Below, in pieces: positions 14,074-15,067 of a DNA stretch of 15,067 nucleotides. Positions within the stretch are counted from its first letter, which is position 1. Each line of letters starts with the position of its first letter. Below the pieces are notes generated by a model. The model had not been told where the DNA came from. It searched no databases and worked only from the letters and a program-made list of their open reading frames with translations. The position numbers were made by a program, and so were the translations under genes. This stretch comes from Methanobacteriota archaeon (GTDB lineage: Archaea > Hydrothermarchaeota > Hydrothermarchaeia > Hydrothermarchaeales > SZUA-236). Where the stretch lies: positions 1 to 15,067 of the forward strand of contig RFHW01000034.1 of the NCBI GenBank assembly GCA_003695745.1, in the 5' to 3' direction.

Positions 14074-14164
14074 GGATAAAGGGGAGTTGAGGTATGTGGG
14101 TGTTAATGGATGGGAACTTCAGAAAGAGTTCTCCCCCCTTTATCCGTAAAGGTCGTGTTTTTTT
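14074..14164 (+). ncRNA. Candidate small structured RNA beside hdrA
   Basis: GGATAAAGGGG (14074-14084) is perfectly complementary to CCCCTTTATCC (14135-14145), an 11-bp terminal stem. Directly stacked inside its 3' arm is a second hairpin, GGGAACT (14112-14118) against AGTTC-T-CC (14127-14134) with one bulged T and an 8-nt loop. A run of seven T (14158-14164) lies 12 nt after the stem. A TATA box (14046-14053) is about 26 bp upstream of the 5' arm. Promoter, closed terminal stem and T-run in register are the pattern of a small RNA gene. It is not a tRNA or other RNA I recognise. It could instead be an operator-like inverted repeat or a remnant; existence as RNA is inferred. The rest of the 319-bp gap holds a second inverted repeat and a terminator. 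Confidence 0.35.
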
Positions 14165-14213
14165 AACGACTGCAAATTGGAATGTGCCGCCTCCTTTTTT
14201 GTGGGGTGAATGG

Positions 14214-14270
14214 GCCTATGGGGTTAGTGTATGGAACAGCTTGGGTCATGGGACCACCGCCCCCATAGGC
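14214..14270. repeat. 10-bp perfect inverted repeat in the hdrA upstream region
   Basis: GCCTATGGGG (14214-14223) and CCCCATAGGC (14261-14270) are exact reverse complements separated by 37 nt. A small GGTC/GACC stem lies between them (14244-14247 and 14252-14255). No protein gene is supported here. It could be part of the 3' untranslated region of the AAA gene on the minus strand, or a protein-binding site. Confidence 0.5.
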
Positions 14271-14309
14271 AATATCATGATTAAACATTATGATTTATAA
14301 AGCTTTCGG

Positions 14310-14316
14310 AAAAAAA
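14310..14316 (-). terminator. T-tract terminator after the AAA-protein gene
   Basis: Seven consecutive T on the minus strand begin 18 nt after the stop codon of the AAA-domain gene (14334-14336). Archaeal RNA polymerase commonly terminates at such tracts without a required hairpin. Confidence 0.5.
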
Positions 14317-14333
14317 CCATCTCTGCGGCCAGG

Positions 14334-15067
14334 CTAGAAGTTGTACTTGTGGATGCAGTCCTCCCCGAAGATACGGTCATAATCAGATGCCATCTCCGGG
14401 GTCAGCCATGGCCTCACCCTCCCCAGGGCAGCCTCAAAATCCTGCCTCGACACCACAGGGCTGTCACTGCTGTTTCGCTCAACGGCCAGGAGCTTCGCCT
14501 TCCTGCACAGCGCCTCAAGGTCCCACCCCACAAAATACTCCGTCTCCCCGGCAAGCCAATCCAGGTCCACATCCCCGCCGATCTTAACATCCCTGAGATA
14601 ATACTTCAGGATCTCGGCGCGATCCTCCCGCCCGGGCCGCGGCACATAGATCTTGCGCCCCAGCATGGAGGTCCGCGTGAAGGCCTGATCAAGCACATCG
14701 ATACGATAGCACGAGGCAAGGACCACCACATCAGGGACCGGCGCAACCCTGGCCACCTCCTCATGAACAGCCAGATGCACAGCGTCAGAGCCGAACTTGT
14801 CCGGCCTCCCGGTGGTGCTCCCGTCGCTCCAGCTGTAATCGGCGTCCTTCCTCGGCGCAAGCCAGTCGATGTCCATGAGATGCACCACACAGGGACGGTT
14901 CTCCATGGCGAACCGGAAGCCGTCCCTTATCACATCAGGGTGGTCGGTGCATTCCCTGCCCCTGATGATGAGATAGCTCACACCGGCAGCCCCTGCCGCC
15001 GCCTCGATCATATGCCCCTTGCCTGTCCCCAGAGGGCCCCAGACGATGACGCCGGAGGGCGGGGCGA
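14334..15067 (-). CDS. Cdc48-like AAA domain protein with degenerate ATPase motifs (partial, 5' end beyond window)
   Basis: The C-terminal 243 or so residues of an AAA-family protein; the frame is open through the window edge. The alignment to Cdc48/VCP-type domains by eye is clear: PPSGVIVWGPLGTGKG at the P-loop, LMDIDWLAPRKD at Walker B, VVVLASCYRIDVLDQAF at sensor 1, GRKIYVPRPGREDRAEILKYYL, and VGWDLEALCRKAKLLAVER at sensor 2. Key residues differ from the family norm. The P-loop ends GKG instead of GKT. Walker B has Met-Asp where Asp-Glu is expected. The sensor-1 Asn is replaced by Tyr in SCYR. The arginine-finger block RPGRFDR reads RTSMLGR. It is therefore likely a weak or inactive ATPase domain, perhaps a structural or regulatory partner; an active AAA domain could lie upstream, outside the window. 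Confidence 0.85.
   Translation of the reverse strand, partial: APPSGVIVWGPLGTGKGHMIEAAAGAAGVSYLIIRGRECTDHPDVIRDGFRFAMENRPCVVHLMDIDWLAPRKDADYSWSDGSTTGRPDKFGSDAVHLAVHEEVARVAPVPDVVVLASCYRIDVLDQAFTRTSMLGRKIYVPRPGREDRAEILKYYLRDVKIGGDVDLDWLAGETEYFVGWDLEALCRKAKLLAVERNSSDSPVVSRQDFEAALGRVRPWLTPEMASDYDRIFGEDCIHKYNF

Noticed and set aside
14094..14300. 68-residue plus-strand reading frame in the hdrA-AAA spacer
   Set aside because: No ribosome-binding site, no domain-like composition (mixed Trp/Gly/Pro run), and it crosses both inverted repeats; the RNA-structure reading explains the region better.
1..15067. CRISPR arrays, tRNA or rRNA genes, insertion sequences
   Set aside because: No regularly spaced repeats, no cloverleaf or rRNA-like stretches, and no transposase or terminal inverted repeats flanking a gene were seen on reading.

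Overview
The window is archaeal chromosomal DNA of moderate to high GC. It encodes SRP54 in its archaeal form and methenyl-tetrahydromethanopterin cyclohydrolase (Mch). It also encodes a heterodisulfide-reductase-type HdrA with an MvhD-like electron-transfer subunit, a dolichol-phosphate-mannose-synthase-type glycosyltransferase and a Cdc48-like AAA domain. Many genes have an archaeal TATA box about 24-30 nt before the start codon, implying leaderless or nearly leaderless mRNAs. Mch plus HdrA/MvhD points to a euryarchaeote with tetrahydromethanopterin C1 metabolism (methanogen, methane/alkane oxidiser or Archaeoglobus-like). No methyl-coenzyme M reductase or other lineage-defining gene is present, so the exact group is left open.

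Layout. (1) 1-2638, minus strand: a tightly overlapping glycan operon read from a leaderless promoter at about 2665. Its order is a Dpm1-like glycosyltransferase, an SDR sugar 4,6-dehydratase/epimerase, a cupin and a DegT/perosamine-synthase-like aminotransferase cut by the window edge. (2) 2830-4485, plus strand: a membrane-bound GT39/PMT-type glycosyltransferase diverging from that operon. (3) 4503-6149, minus strand: SRP54, and upstream of it a small basic protein of unknown function. (4) 6294-9196, plus strand: a four-gene run of a DUF432-like protein, an MscS channel, a LOG-family protein and endonuclease V. (5) 9131-10547, minus strand: mch followed by a VTT/DedA-like membrane protein; the latter overlaps the end of endonuclease V by 66 bp on the opposite strand. 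(6) 10643-10918, plus strand: a muconolactone-isomerase-family small protein diverging from mch. (7) 10913-14014, minus strand: hdrA, mvhD and a Pro/Thr-rich membrane-anchored surface protein. (8) 14015-14333: a 319-bp noncoding region with two inverted repeats, one of which looks like a small structured RNA with its own promoter and T-run. (9) 14334-15067, minus strand: the C-terminal part of a Cdc48-like AAA protein whose ATPase motifs are nearly all degenerate.

How the genes fit together. The glycan genes supply a modified (probably amino-deoxy) nucleotide sugar and lipid-linked mannose-type donors for surface glycosylation. The GT39 enzyme could use the lipid-linked donor, and the surface protein with five N-x-S/T sequons is a plausible acceptor type. 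Mch, HdrA and MvhD belong to C1 and thiol/ferredoxin electron flow. The best candidates for something undescribed are the structured RNA locus beside hdrA, the degenerate AAA protein, and the surface protein co-transcribed with HdrA-MvhD.
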